Origin: JBDNBY01 sp039767595
GTDB taxonomy: Bacteria; Pseudomonadota; Alphaproteobacteria; Rhodobacterales; Rhodobacteraceae
Length of the DNA: 22,462 bases
NCBI GenBank assembly: GCA_039767595.1
Contig: JBDNBY010000032.1
Span: 1-22,462, forward strand
Reading direction: 5' to 3'
The stretch's first letter is position 1. Each line of letters begins with the position of its first letter. Under the pieces are notes generated by a model. It did no database searches. It saw only the letters and a list, made by a program, of their open reading frames with translations, and had not been told where the DNA came from. Position numbers and translations under genes: made by a program. Shown piece by piece: positions 1 to 7,266 of the stretch.

Positions 1-557
1 CATTTATCGCCTTGCACGGCAACGGGCCAAATCACCACACGGCGCGGAAACCTGTCGCGCAATCGGTGCAAAATATCGCGGATCACCGCACCCGAGGGCG
101 AGGTCACGACGCCAATCACGTCGGGCAAATAGGGGATCGGCTTTTTGCGCCCATCGTCAAAGAGCCCCTCAGCGGCGAGTTGCTTTTTACGCCGCTCGAG
201 CATCGCCATCAGCGCACCGACACCAGCGGGGCGGATATCTTCGATAATTAGCTGATATTTCGATTGCCCGCCAAAGGTCGAAATACGGCCCACGGCGATG
301 ACCTCTAACCCCTCTTCGGGGCGAGTTTGCAGACGGGCGACCACGCCCTTCCAAATCACCGCAGATATGACCGATTTGTCATCTTTGAGGTCCAAATAAA
401 GATGCCCCGAGCGCGGCATACTCAGCCGCCCCACCTCGGCGCGAATGCGGACGTGGGAAAACTCCCCTTCGATCACACGCTTAATAGCCCCCGACAGTTC
501 GGAGACTGAAAACTCGGGCGCGTTGGATGGGGCATTGGGTTCAATGAGGTCTGACAT
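1..557 (-). CDS. xseA: Exodeoxyribonuclease VII large subunit, N-terminal 185 residues (runs off the left edge)
   Basis: XseA with XseB forms the cytoplasmic exonuclease that degrades single-stranded DNA to acid-soluble oligonucleotides in repair and recombination. The visible protein begins MSDLIEPNAPSNAPEFSVSE. It has the N-terminal OB-fold typical of XseA at about residues 17-115, with segments such as FSHVRIRAEVGRLSMPRSGH and LYLDLKDDKSVISAVIWKG. The start of the catalytic domain follows, including IGVVTSPSGAVIRDILHRL, which is strongly conserved in the family. The start ATG is followed at once by coding-like sequence. No strong Shine-Dalgarno is visible, only a weak AGAACAG just upstream. 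The gene is divergent from purD, with about 70 bp between the two starts. The C-terminal half lies outside the window. Confidence 0.95.
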   Translation of the reverse strand, partial: MSDLIEPNAPSNAPEFSVSELSGAIKRVIEGEFSHVRIRAEVGRLSMPRSGHLYLDLKDDKSVISAVIWKGVVARLQTRPEEGLEVIAVGRISTFGGQSKYQLIIEDIRPAGVGALMAMLERRKKQLAAEGLFDDGRKKPIPYLPDVIGVVTSPSGAVIRDILHRLRDRFPRRVVIWPVAVQGDK

Positions 558-626
558 CTGTTCTCTTGTTCTTCGTTCAATGTCAGCTTAGAACGCATGC
601 AACAAAAGTCCAAGCAGGAGATTGCA

Positions 627-1889
627 ATGAATATTCTGATTTTAGGCAGTGGTGGCCGTGAACATGCCTTGGCTTGGGCCGTGCAGCAGAACCCAAAATG
701 CGAAACGCTCTATATCGCGCCGGGAAATGCGGGGACCGGTGCGCAGGCGGTGAATGTGGAATTGAACCCCAGTGATGCCAAACAAGTGATTGCCTTTTGC
801 GCAAAAAAGGAAATTGACCTTGTGATCATTGGCCCCGAAGCCCCTCTGGCGGCGGGTGTCTCGGATGCGCTGCGCCATGCGGGGATCTTGACCTTTGGGC
901 CCTCGCAAGCGGCGGCGCAGCTAGAGGCGTCCAAGCATTTCACCAAAGAGGTTTGCGATGCCGCGCACGCGCCAACCGCAGGCTATGGCCATTTCACGGA
1001 CGCCGAGGCCGCCAAGGCCTATGTCCGTGCTCAAGGGGCGCCGATTGTGGTCAAGGCCGATGGGCTGGCCGCGGGCAAAGGGGTGATTGTTGCGATGGAT
1101 GTCGACACCGCCCTCTTTGCCATCGACGATATGTTCGCCGGCAGCTTTGGGGCCGCGGGTGCCGAAGTGGTGATCGAAGAGTTTATGGACGGCGAAGAGG
1201 CGTCCTTATTTGTGATCTGTGATGGGACCACGGCCCTGCCGATTGGAACTGCCCAAGATCACAAACGCGCCTATGATGGCGATGAAGGGCCAAATACCGG
1301 CGGCATGGGCGCCTATTCGCCCGCCCCCGTCCTCTCAGATGAGGTGCAAGCGATCGCCATGCGCGACATTGTCGAGCCAACTTTGCGCGTGATGGCCGAG
1401 CGCGGCACACCGTTTTCCGGCATTTTATACGCAGGCCTCATGATCAAAAACGGCCAGCCGCGTTTGGTCGAATATAACGTGCGCTTTGGCGATCCTGAGT
1501 GCCAAGCCATCATTATGCGCCTTGGGGCCCAAGTGCTTGATGCGATCGAAGCCGCGGCCCAAGGCACGCTGAACCAAATGCAAATCCATTGGGCCGATGA
1601 CCATGCGATGACCGTCGTTTTGGCGGCCAAAGGCTATCCAGGCGCCTATGACAAAGGAACAAAGATCATTGGGGCGCGGCGTGTGCCCAGCGATGTGGAT
1701 CACATGCTCTTTCATGCCGGAACATCTGAGGTGGAGGGCGATCTCGTGGCCACTGGCGGCCGCGTTTTGAATGCCACGGCGCGCGGGGCCACCTTACAAG
1801 AGGCCCGCGATCGTGCCTATGCGATGGCGATGAGTATTGAGTGGCCAGAGGGGTTCTATCGCACCGACATTGGCCATCGCGCGCTATGA
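627..1889 (+). CDS. purD: Phosphoribosylamine--glycine ligase (GAR synthetase)
   Basis: PurD ligates glycine to 5-phosphoribosylamine using ATP, the second step of purine synthesis, in the cytoplasm. From this start the product is 420 residues, the usual family length. The N domain opens with ILGSGGREHALAW. ATP-grasp signatures include IVVKADGLAAGKGV, and the GARS signature RFGDPECQ is at residues 286-293. The frame is also open to an ATG 30 bases upstream. I chose position 627 because CAGGAG lies 6 bases in front of it and MNILILGSGG is the canonical N-terminus. The gene is divergent from xseA and converges on the ferredoxin gene. A second purine gene, purA, lies about 15 kb away, so the two are not in one operon. 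Confidence 0.97.
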   Translation: MNILILGSGGREHALAWAVQQNPKCETLYIAPGNAGTGAQAVNVELNPSDAKQVIAFCAKKEIDLVIIGPEAPLAAGVSDALRHAGILTFGPSQAAAQLEASKHFTKEVCDAAHAPTAGYGHFTDAEAAKAYVRAQGAPIVVKADGLAAGKGVIVAMDVDTALFAIDDMFAGSFGAAGAEVVIEEFMDGEEASLFVICDGTTALPIGTAQDHKRAYDGDEGPNTGGMGAYSPAPVLSDEVQAIAMRDIVEPTLRVMAERGTPFSGILYAGLMIKNGQPRLVEYNVRFGDPECQAIIMRLGAQVLDAIEAAAQGTLNQMQIHWADDHAMTVVLAAKGYPGAYDKGTKIIGARRVPSDVDHMLFHAGTSEVEGDLVATGGRVLNATARGATLQEARDRAYAMAMSIEWPEGFYRTDIGHRAL

Positions 1890-1954
1890 CCCGCATGCTG
1901 TGAAACATGTGCCTTTTGCGGACGTGCAATACGGCGTCAAAATAGGACACAAAA

Positions 1955-1991
1955 AATAAGGGCCAGCGACTTTGGATCGCGGGCCCTTATT
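1955..1991 (-). terminator. Rho-independent terminator of the ferredoxin gene
   Basis: A perfect 10-bp inverted repeat, AATAAGGGCC and GGCCCTTATT, encloses a 17-base loop. Read on the minus strand, the stem ends in TTATTTTTT, a good U-tract, so the terminator mainly serves the ferredoxin transcript. On the plus strand the bases after the stem are less T-rich, so termination of purD here would be weaker. Confidence 0.75.
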
Positions 1992-1997
1992 GCTGTA

Positions 1998-2321
1998 TTA
2001 GATTTGCTTTTCTGGCATATAGACTTTGAGACCATCCAGTGCATCTGTCACCTTGAGCTGACATGTCAACCGCGAGCGCGTGCTGTCTGGCTCATAGGCG
2101 AAATCAAGCATATCCTCTTCCATCGAATCCTTGGCAGGTAGCTTGTCCACCCAAGCTGCATCCACGTAAACGTGACAGGTCGAACAGGCGCACGCCCCGC
2201 CGCAGTCAGCGTCGATACCAGGGATGCTATTGTCGCGTGCCCCTTCCATAACTGTGAGGCCCGTGGCAACATCAACGACATGCTCTGCGCCGCTATGCTC
2301 GACATAGGTGATCTTTGGCAT
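1998..2321 (-). CDS. fdxE: 2Fe-2S ferredoxin, adrenodoxin type (FdVI-like)
   Basis: This is a 107-residue soluble electron carrier of the vertebrate/adrenodoxin type. The cluster ligands are visible as C40-x5-C46-x2-C49 and C87, with C44 as an extra cysteine in the loop GGACACSTCHVYV. The C-terminus LKVYMPEKQI closely resembles Rhodobacter capsulatus ferredoxin VI, which is the basis for the symbol. That match is from memory, so the symbol is less certain than the family. AAGGAG lies 8 bases before the ATG and gives a strong start. The family serves P450s, Fe-S assembly or other oxygenases, and nothing nearby identifies the partner. The gene is divergent from a LexA-type promoter about 120 bp upstream, which probably does not control it. 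Confidence 0.95.
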   Translation of the reverse strand: MPKITYVEHSGAEHVVDVATGLTVMEGARDNSIPGIDADCGGACACSTCHVYVDAAWVDKLPAKDSMEEDMLDFAYEPDSTRSRLTCQLKVTDALDGLKVYMPEKQI

Positions 2322-2429
2322 TTATCTCTCCTTCTCTTGAATTACGCAGGTAAGTAGCCTGTTTCACAGTTCAAGGAAATTCAGAAAACGACCTGTCAGA
2401 AAACTTATTACCGATAGGGTGGTCGGAAC

Positions 2430-2459
2430 TTGATTTTTGTTCTTTATTTGTTCTATAAT
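2430..2459 (+). promoter_or_regulatory. LexA-type SOS box inside a sigma70-like promoter
   Basis: GTTC-TTTATTT-GTTC at 2439-2453 is an exact match to the alphaproteobacterial LexA operator GTTC-N7-GTTC. It lies between a -35-like TTGATT (2430-2435) and a perfect -10 TATAAT (2454-2459) with an 18-base spacer. A bound repressor would therefore cover the core promoter. The predicted transcription start falls at about 2466. The box and promoter elements are seen directly; LexA control is inferred from established alphaproteobacterial SOS biology. Confidence 0.8.
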
Positions 2460-2465
2460 TACACA

Positions 2466-2852
2466 ATGCAGATCATATCAACACAGACCGCAAATCACAG
2501 ACACTGGCCCCGCCCGCCCAAGGCGATCATGGCACAGGATTTACACATTCCCCCCCAAGGGGCGCCAATTTGCGTAGCGGGGCTTGTGATTTTGCGACAA
2601 CGGCCCGGCACGGCCAAGGGCGTGGTGTTCATCACTCTCGAAGATGAAAGCGGCACGGTGAATGTCGTCTTATGGAGCAAAATGATGGAGGCCAACCGCC
2701 GCAGTGTCATGACGGCGCGACTGATGCGCGTCACAGGGCGCCTCGAACGGGCCCATGGTGTGGTGCATGTGATCGCGCAAACTGTGGAAGATATATCATA
2801 TATGCTTGATGATTTGGCGCGGCCCCTTCCCTCAGCGTCACAATCTGAGTAA
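2466..2852 (+). CDS. Orphan OB-fold protein homologous to the C-terminal domain of error-prone DNA polymerase DnaE2
   Basis: The 128-residue product consists almost entirely of the nucleic-acid-binding OB domain that normally ends DnaE2 (ImuC). Diagnostic segments are VAGLVILRQRPGTAKGVV, FITLEDESGTVNVVLW and MTARLMRVTGRLER. The polymerase, PHP and finger domains are absent, and no imuA or imuB is visible nearby. The reading frame is intact. The start is ambiguous. ATG 2466 falls almost exactly at the predicted transcription start, which would make the mRNA leaderless. ATG 2529 (107 residues) has AAGG five bases upstream and keeps the whole OB core. A TTG at 2430 lies inside the promoter and is unlikely. 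The gene could be a remnant of a deleted imuA-imuB-dnaE2 cassette or a free-standing SOS protein. The domain call is firm; the function is unknown. Confidence 0.8.
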   Translation: MQIISTQTANHRHWPRPPKAIMAQDLHIPPQGAPICVAGLVILRQRPGTAKGVVFITLEDESGTVNVVLWSKMMEANRRSVMTARLMRVTGRLERAHGVVHVIAQTVEDISYMLDDLARPLPSASQSE

Positions 2853-2878
2853 GGCTATGCCAAGTAGGGGAGAGGCGT

Positions 2879-3343
2879 ATGGGGCAATGGCACACTCAGA
2901 TCAAAGCATGGGGCATCATCGCGATGGTCAGCGGCTGTTTGGCCCCTGTCGCGCCCAGTGATCCCAATGCCCCAGACGGCGCGCCCCAAGGCACCTGTTG
3001 GGCCAAATGGACCCAGCCTGCTGTCCTCGAAAGCCGTACGTATATGCGCGAGACGCAATCGGGCCAATTTGAGACCTATACGGAATATAACGAACTCGAA
3101 CAGCGCCGCGACCATGTGTTTCAAACCCCCTGCCCCAAAGTATTCACAGCCTATTATATTGAAACGTTGCAGCGTGCGCTCAAAGTGCGCGGCTTTTTTG
3201 ATGGTCCCGTGACGGGCATTTATGACAGCGCGACCAAAGCGGCGATCAAAGCCTATCAAACCACCAAAGACCTGCCCAGTGATCAACTGAGCGTTGAGAC
3301 GGCTGTTGAGTTTGGCCTCTTACCCGTCGAGATTAATCCATAG
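2879..3343 (+). CDS. Lipoprotein with a C-terminal peptidoglycan-binding-like domain
   Basis: The 154-residue protein starts with a short signal peptide ending in the lipobox VSGC, with Cys20 as the lipidation site. It is therefore predicted to be anchored in a membrane on the periplasmic side. C40 and C85 remain in the mature part and could form a disulfide. The last ~60 residues, with LQRALKVRGFFDGPVTGIYD and SATKAAIKAYQTTKDL, match the PG_binding_1 helical repeat that binds cell-wall peptidoglycan. GGGGAGAGG just before the ATG is a good ribosome-binding site. The gene starts 26 bp after the OB-fold gene with no terminator between them, so it may share the LexA-type promoter. The precise role is unknown. 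Confidence 0.85.
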   Translation: MGQWHTQIKAWGIIAMVSGCLAPVAPSDPNAPDGAPQGTCWAKWTQPAVLESRTYMRETQSGQFETYTEYNELEQRRDHVFQTPCPKVFTAYYIETLQRALKVRGFFDGPVTGIYDSATKAAIKAYQTTKDLPSDQLSVETAVEFGLLPVEINP

Positions 3344-3354
3344 ACGCCAATGAA

Positions 3355-3384
3355 AAAACCCGCGCTGTCACCAACGCGGGTTTT
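3355..3384. terminator. Bidirectional hairpin terminator
   Basis: A perfect 10-bp stem, AAAACCCGCG and CGCGGGTTTT, has a 10-base loop. It is flanked by an A-run on the left and Ts on the right. It sits between the convergent lipoprotein (plus) and protease (minus) genes and fits Rho-independent termination in both directions. Confidence 0.85.
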
Positions 3385-3406
3385 GAGTTGCAATTGATCG
3401 CGTGGC

Positions 3407-4885
3407 TTAGTCGATGGCCACGGCCACAAACCGTGTATCCCCATCGCGCAGCACCAGCAGCAGGGCCGAGTTGCGGCCGGCGTCTTTGGCCGCGGCGAGG
3501 CCCGCCTCAACATCTGCCGGTGTCTCCACGGGTGTGCGGCCCACTTCGCGGATGATATCCCCGCGGCGCAGCCCTTTTTCAAAGGCATCTGACTCCGCAT
3601 CAATATCCATCACAACGACACCGCTGACCTCAGCATCGAGACCCATCCCCTCACGCACAGCTGGCGTGATCGGCGAGAGGGTCATGCCGTTGATCTCTTG
3701 GTTTTGCGGCTTCGCAGGTGGTGCTTGTGGCTCTGGCGTTGGGAAGGCACTTGCCTCTTCAGTTTCGCGGCGCCCCAAGGTGACGAGGATGGTCTGTGTT
3801 TCGCCGTCTCGCAAAATCACAGTGCGCACTTTGGCACCAACAGCAGCATCACCGACGATCGCAACCAATTCCCGCGTGTTGGACACGTCTTGCCCATCAA
3901 AGGACAAAATGACATCACCTGCGAGAATACCTGCCTCTTTGGCGGGACCCTCGGGCACTTCTGACACGAGGACGCCTTTGGTGTTGTCCATCCCAAGCGC
4001 ATCGGCCATATCTTGAGAAATGTCTTGAATCCGAACGCCCAGCCATCCGCGGCGCGTCTCGCCATACTCAATCAGCTGATCGACCACTTTGGATACGACG
4101 TTCGACGCCATCGAAAACCCAATCCCGATTGAGCCGCCCGTTGGCGATAAGATCGCGGTGTTCACACCGATCACTTTGCCATCCATGTTGAACAATGGGC
4201 CACCTGAGTTGCCGCGGTTGATGGCCGCGTCGGTTTGAATATAATCGTCATAGGCACCGCTCAGCGATCGACCCCGTGCCGAGATGATCCCCGCAGACAC
4301 CGAGAACATCTGACCCAGTGGGTTCCCCACAGCGATCACCCATTCCCCGACGCGCGCCTCATCTGAATTGCCAAACGCGACAACAGGAAGGGGCCGATCC
4401 GCATCAACTTTGAGGACTGCGATATCGGTTTTCGGATCTGTGCCCACGAGTGTGGCCTCGATGCTTTCGCCATTGAGGAATTCGACCATGATTTCATCGG
4501 CATCTTCGATCACATGGTTGTTGGTGACGATGAGACCATCTTCGGAAATCACAAAACCGGACCCGAGACCCTCTGACGGACGGCGACGCTGGTCGTTCCC
4601 ACCATTGCGATCTTGGAATTCACGGAAGAAATCTTCGAACGGGCTGCCTTCGGGGACCATGCCTTCAGGCAGGTCCGGCATAGTATTTTCCACCGCTTCG
4701 GATGTTGTGGTGATTTTCACCACAGAGTCGCTGACGGATTCGGATAAATCAGCGAAGGATGCTGGAGCGGCCGAAGCCGTAGTAAGCATTTGAAATAAAA
4801 TGAAAACCGACACAAGTAGAGTGAGCGCCAATTGCTGGCGATACTGTTGTGTCTGGTGCCACGCGAGACTAAGCGCTTTGCTCAT
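3407..4885 (-). CDS. degP: Do-family (DegP/DegQ/MucD-like) periplasmic serine endoprotease
   Basis: This envelope protease and chaperone removes misfolded periplasmic proteins. The 492-residue product has an N-terminal signal sequence with a hydrophobic core at about residues 19-36, probably cleaved after ASAA at residue 40. The trypsin-like domain carries the catalytic triad H124 (TNNHVIEDAD), D154 (TDIAVLKVD) and S227 (GNSGGPLF). Two PDZ domains follow, at about 265-365 and 400-490. The frame is open 57 bases further upstream. I chose this start because a perfect AAGGAGGT lies 9 bases before it and the signal peptide begins here. The gene is the last in the minus-strand run after hflK-hflC-DUF2065, with a 132-bp gap that may hold its own promoter. 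DegP, DegQ and MucD cannot be told apart from sequence alone. Confidence 0.95.
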   Translation of the reverse strand: MSKALSLAWHQTQQYRQQLALTLLVSVFILFQMLTTASAAPASFADLSESVSDSVVKITTTSEAVENTMPDLPEGMVPEGSPFEDFFREFQDRNGGNDQRRRPSEGLGSGFVISEDGLIVTNNHVIEDADEIMVEFLNGESIEATLVGTDPKTDIAVLKVDADRPLPVVAFGNSDEARVGEWVIAVGNPLGQMFSVSAGIISARGRSLSGAYDDYIQTDAAINRGNSGGPLFNMDGKVIGVNTAILSPTGGSIGIGFSMASNVVSKVVDQLIEYGETRRGWLGVRIQDISQDMADALGMDNTKGVLVSEVPEGPAKEAGILAGDVILSFDGQDVSNTRELVAIVGDAAVGAKVRTVILRDGETQTILVTLGRRETEEASAFPTPEPQAPPAKPQNQEINGMTLSPITPAVREGMGLDAEVSGVVVMDIDAESDAFEKGLRRGDIIREVGRTPVETPADVEAGLAAAKDAGRNSALLLVLRDGDTRFVAVAID

Positions 4886-5017
4886 GCGTGAATACCTCCT
4901 TGTTATAATCGGCATATCTGCGACGGACATCGTCTGAAACAAACCTATGGCGATTGTCAGAATTTACAATGCAAGAACGGGCCATATCGCGCGTCTGTGA
5001 TACGATTTGAGCGACTA

Positions 5018-5212
5018 TCAGCCGAACAAACTGGCCAAAAACAAAAACACAACTCCAAGCGCCGCCACAGCTAGACCTGTGTTTTGCACGGCCTCTGGCG
5101 GGCTGTCTTTGAGCATTTCAAGCAAACGTTCAATGAGACGAGGGGCCAGCGCATAGGCCAGCCCCTCGAAAATCAGTAAAAATGCGATCGCGACAAAGAT
5201 CGTCTGCAGCAT
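5018..5212 (-). CDS. DUF2065 small membrane protein
   Basis: This 64-residue protein has two hydrophobic helices, at about residues 3-22 and 46-63, joined by a charged loop (APRLIERLLEMLKD). That is the pattern of the DUF2065 (YjeT-like) family, usually found directly downstream of hflC. Here the hflC stop TAA is followed immediately by this ATG (TAAATG), so translation is probably coupled. The family's biochemical function is not established; the context suggests a link to the HflKC-FtsH membrane complex. Confidence 0.88.
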   Translation of the reverse strand: MLQTIFVAIAFLLIFEGLAYALAPRLIERLLEMLKDSPPEAVQNTGLAVAALGVVFLFLASLFG

Positions 5213-6082
5213 TTACCGCCCCGTTTTTGAATTAAAATATTCAAAGAATTCGCTATCGGGCGACATCACAATCGATGATCCCTGATCCGCAAGTGCCGTG
5301 CGATATGCAGACAACGAGCGGTAGAATTCAAAGAACTCAGAATCCGCGCCATACGCTTGGGCAAATATGCCGTTACGTTCCGCATCTGCTTCACCTCGAG
5401 TGATCTCCGCTTCGCGGCGCGCTTCTGAGACGATCTCGACTTGGGTCCGGTCGGCCAAGGCGCGCACACGCTGTGCCGCCTCTTTACCGCGAGCAATCTC
5501 ATCTGCTGCCTCGCGCTCACGTTCAGCGCGCATACGCGCATATGTCGCCTCAAGGTTGTTGCGAGGAAGATCTGTCCGTTTCAACCGAACGTCGATGATT
5601 TCAATGCCCAGCTCTTTGGCCCCATCAGCGGCGCCATTGCGAATACGCTGCATCAATGCGGCCCGATCTGACGACAGGATTTCGTTCGAGCTGACAGAGC
5701 CGAGAACTTCACGCGTTTGGGCGCGTAAAATTGAGTCCAACCGCAACTCGGCCGAGGTGACACCGCCGGTACCCACCGCTTGGCGGAACTGTTCAACATT
5801 ATCAATTCGGTAGCGCGCAAACGCATCGACAACCAACCGGCGATCATCCAACGGCGTGACCTCTAGAGGATCGACATCGCGGCTCAAAATACGGTCATCA
5901 TAACGGACAACAGTTTGAATAAGCGGGATTTTAAACGTCATTCCAGGCTCTTCTTTGACCGAAACAACGCGGCCAAACTGCAGAACGAGCGCTTTTTCAC
6001 GTTCGTCTACGATCACAATCGCCGACAACACAGCAGAGACAATCACTGCTAAAACGACACCAAGTACACCTAATTTTTGCAT
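5213..6082 (-). CDS. hflC: HflC, SPFH/band 7 regulator of the FtsH protease
   Basis: HflC pairs with HflK to form a large periplasmic-facing cage around the membrane protease FtsH and modulates its activity. The 289-residue protein has one N-terminal membrane anchor (residues ~5-25, VLAVIVSAVLSAIVIVD). The SPFH/band 7 domain that follows includes EKALVLQFGRVV, GMTFKIPLIQTV and ILSRDVDPLEV. A long charged helical region (ARMRAEREREAADEIARGKE) then leads into the C-terminal part. The start codon lies 2 bp after the hflK stop. A Shine-Dalgarno (CAGGAGAA) is formed by the last codons of hflK, so the two genes are tightly coupled. Confidence 0.95.
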   Translation of the reverse strand: MQKLGVLGVVLAVIVSAVLSAIVIVDEREKALVLQFGRVVSVKEEPGMTFKIPLIQTVVRYDDRILSRDVDPLEVTPLDDRRLVVDAFARYRIDNVEQFRQAVGTGGVTSAELRLDSILRAQTREVLGSVSSNEILSSDRAALMQRIRNGAADGAKELGIEIIDVRLKRTDLPRNNLEATYARMRAEREREAADEIARGKEAAQRVRALADRTQVEIVSEARREAEITRGEADAERNGIFAQAYGADSEFFEFYRSLSAYRTALADQGSSIVMSPDSEFFEYFNSKTGR

Positions 6083-6084
6083 CG

Positions 6085-7206
6085 TTATTCTCCTGCTCTT
6101 GATTTGCGGCCCAATTCATTGAGAGGCAAATACGGCACGACACCTTGCCCACCCGCGTTTTGGTCGATGATCACTTTGTCCAAGTTGCCCAAGACTTCTT
6201 CCATCGTTTCCAGATAGAGACGCTTGCGGGTCACATCTGGCGCTTTTTGATATTCGTTCAAAACCGCGGAGAAGCGGCTGGCTTCACCTTCGGCCTCATT
6301 CACGACCCGAGCGCGGTAAGCTTGCGCCTCTTCTAGCGTCTGCGCCGCTTCACCGCGCGCCGCAGCGACACGTTGGTTGGCATAGGCATCCGCTTGTTTT
6401 TCTAAGCGGTCCCGCTCTTGTTCGGCATCTTGAACGGCACGGAAGGCGTCGATCACTTCTTCTGGCGGGTCGGCCTTGTCAAAGTTCACACGCACAATGT
6501 TCACGCCGCTGTCATAGCTATCAAGCGTGGATTGGATTAAATCCGTCAAACGGCCTGCAATCGCACCCCGATCTCGGTTCAAAATCGGCGCCAGTTCGGA
6601 TTGGGCGATAATTTCGCGCATCGCCGATTCTGATACAGCGCGGATCGTTTGGCGCGGATCGCGCAAGTTAAAGAGGTATTGCGCCGGATCCGAAATGTTC
6701 CAAACCACTTGAAAATCAATATCAACAATATTTTCATCGCCCGTGAGCATCAGGCCCGCGTCGCCGCCAATGCCGCCCACACCAATATCTTCAGATTGCT
6801 CGCGGCTCACGGGCAATACTTCATACGTGACCAAGGGCCACGGCGCGATATTCAAACCAGGTCCGCCCGTTTGGTAATAGCTTCCAAGGAACAGCTCGAC
6901 TGATTTTTCTTCAGGCTTTACGGTGTAGACGCTGGCCGCACCCCACATCACCACGGCCGCCGCCGCTGCGATCCAAAACATGCCTTTGGGCAAGCCTTCG
7001 CCGCCGCCGCCCGTGCCACGGCCCGAGCCGTTACCACCTTTGCCGCCCATCAAAACGCGCAGCTGTTCTTGGCCTTTGCGGACAAGATCATCGATATCTG
7101 GAATTTGTGGGTCGTTCTGGTTTGGACGACGTCCGCCGCCCCCATTTGGACGACGATCGCCACCGCCTGATCCGCCGCCCCATGGGCCTTGGTTATTTGA
7201 GCTCAT
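6085..7206 (-). CDS. hflK: HflK, SPFH/band 7 regulator of the FtsH protease
   Basis: HflK is the partner of HflC in the FtsH-modulating membrane complex. The 373-residue product has a Gly/Asn/Arg-rich cytoplasmic N-terminus of about 70 residues, as is usual for HflK. A single transmembrane helix (about 75-95, MFWIAAAAAVVMWGAASVYT) and an SPFH domain follow. VKPEEKSVELFLGSY opens the SPFH domain, and NIVRVNFDKADPPEEVIDAF and the coiled-coil region EAQAYRARVVNEAEGEASRF come after it. AAGGAT lies 6 bases before the ATG. The gene is 60 bp downstream of gor on the same strand, and I see no clear terminator in that gap. Read-through from rpiA-gor is possible. Confidence 0.95.
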   Translation of the reverse strand: MSSNNQGPWGGGSGGGDRRPNGGGGRRPNQNDPQIPDIDDLVRKGQEQLRVLMGGKGGNGSGRGTGGGGEGLPKGMFWIAAAAAVVMWGAASVYTVKPEEKSVELFLGSYYQTGGPGLNIAPWPLVTYEVLPVSREQSEDIGVGGIGGDAGLMLTGDENIVDIDFQVVWNISDPAQYLFNLRDPRQTIRAVSESAMREIIAQSELAPILNRDRGAIAGRLTDLIQSTLDSYDSGVNIVRVNFDKADPPEEVIDAFRAVQDAEQERDRLEKQADAYANQRVAAARGEAAQTLEEAQAYRARVVNEAEGEASRFSAVLNEYQKAPDVTRKRLYLETMEEVLGNLDKVIIDQNAGGQGVVPYLPLNELGRKSRAGE

Positions 7207-7266
7207 AAAACTATCCTTGGTGTTTTATTTGGGTTTCTACTTAACTGGACTGCATAGCCCTCTATT

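Noticed and set aside
560..578. Three GTTC direct repeats between xseA and purD, resembling a LexA box
   Set aside because: The spacings are N4 and N3 (N11 between the outer pair), not the N7 required for the alphaproteobacterial LexA operator.
597..626. Earlier ATG for purD adding ten residues
   Set aside because: The extra residues (MQQKSKQEIA) are not PurD-like, and the internal ATG has a proper Shine-Dalgarno and the canonical N-terminus.
2430..2465. TTG start for the OB-fold gene at 2430
   Set aside because: It lies within the -35 element, upstream of the predicted transcription start, so it would not be in the mRNA.
4886..4942. Upstream ATG for the Do protease
   Set aside because: It would place 19 non-signal residues before the signal peptide, and a perfect AAGGAGGT precedes the downstream ATG.
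4953..4970. Inverted repeat ATTGT-N8-ACAAT upstream of the Do protease
   Set aside because: The arms are only 5 bp and AT-rich, so it is not distinguishable from chance.
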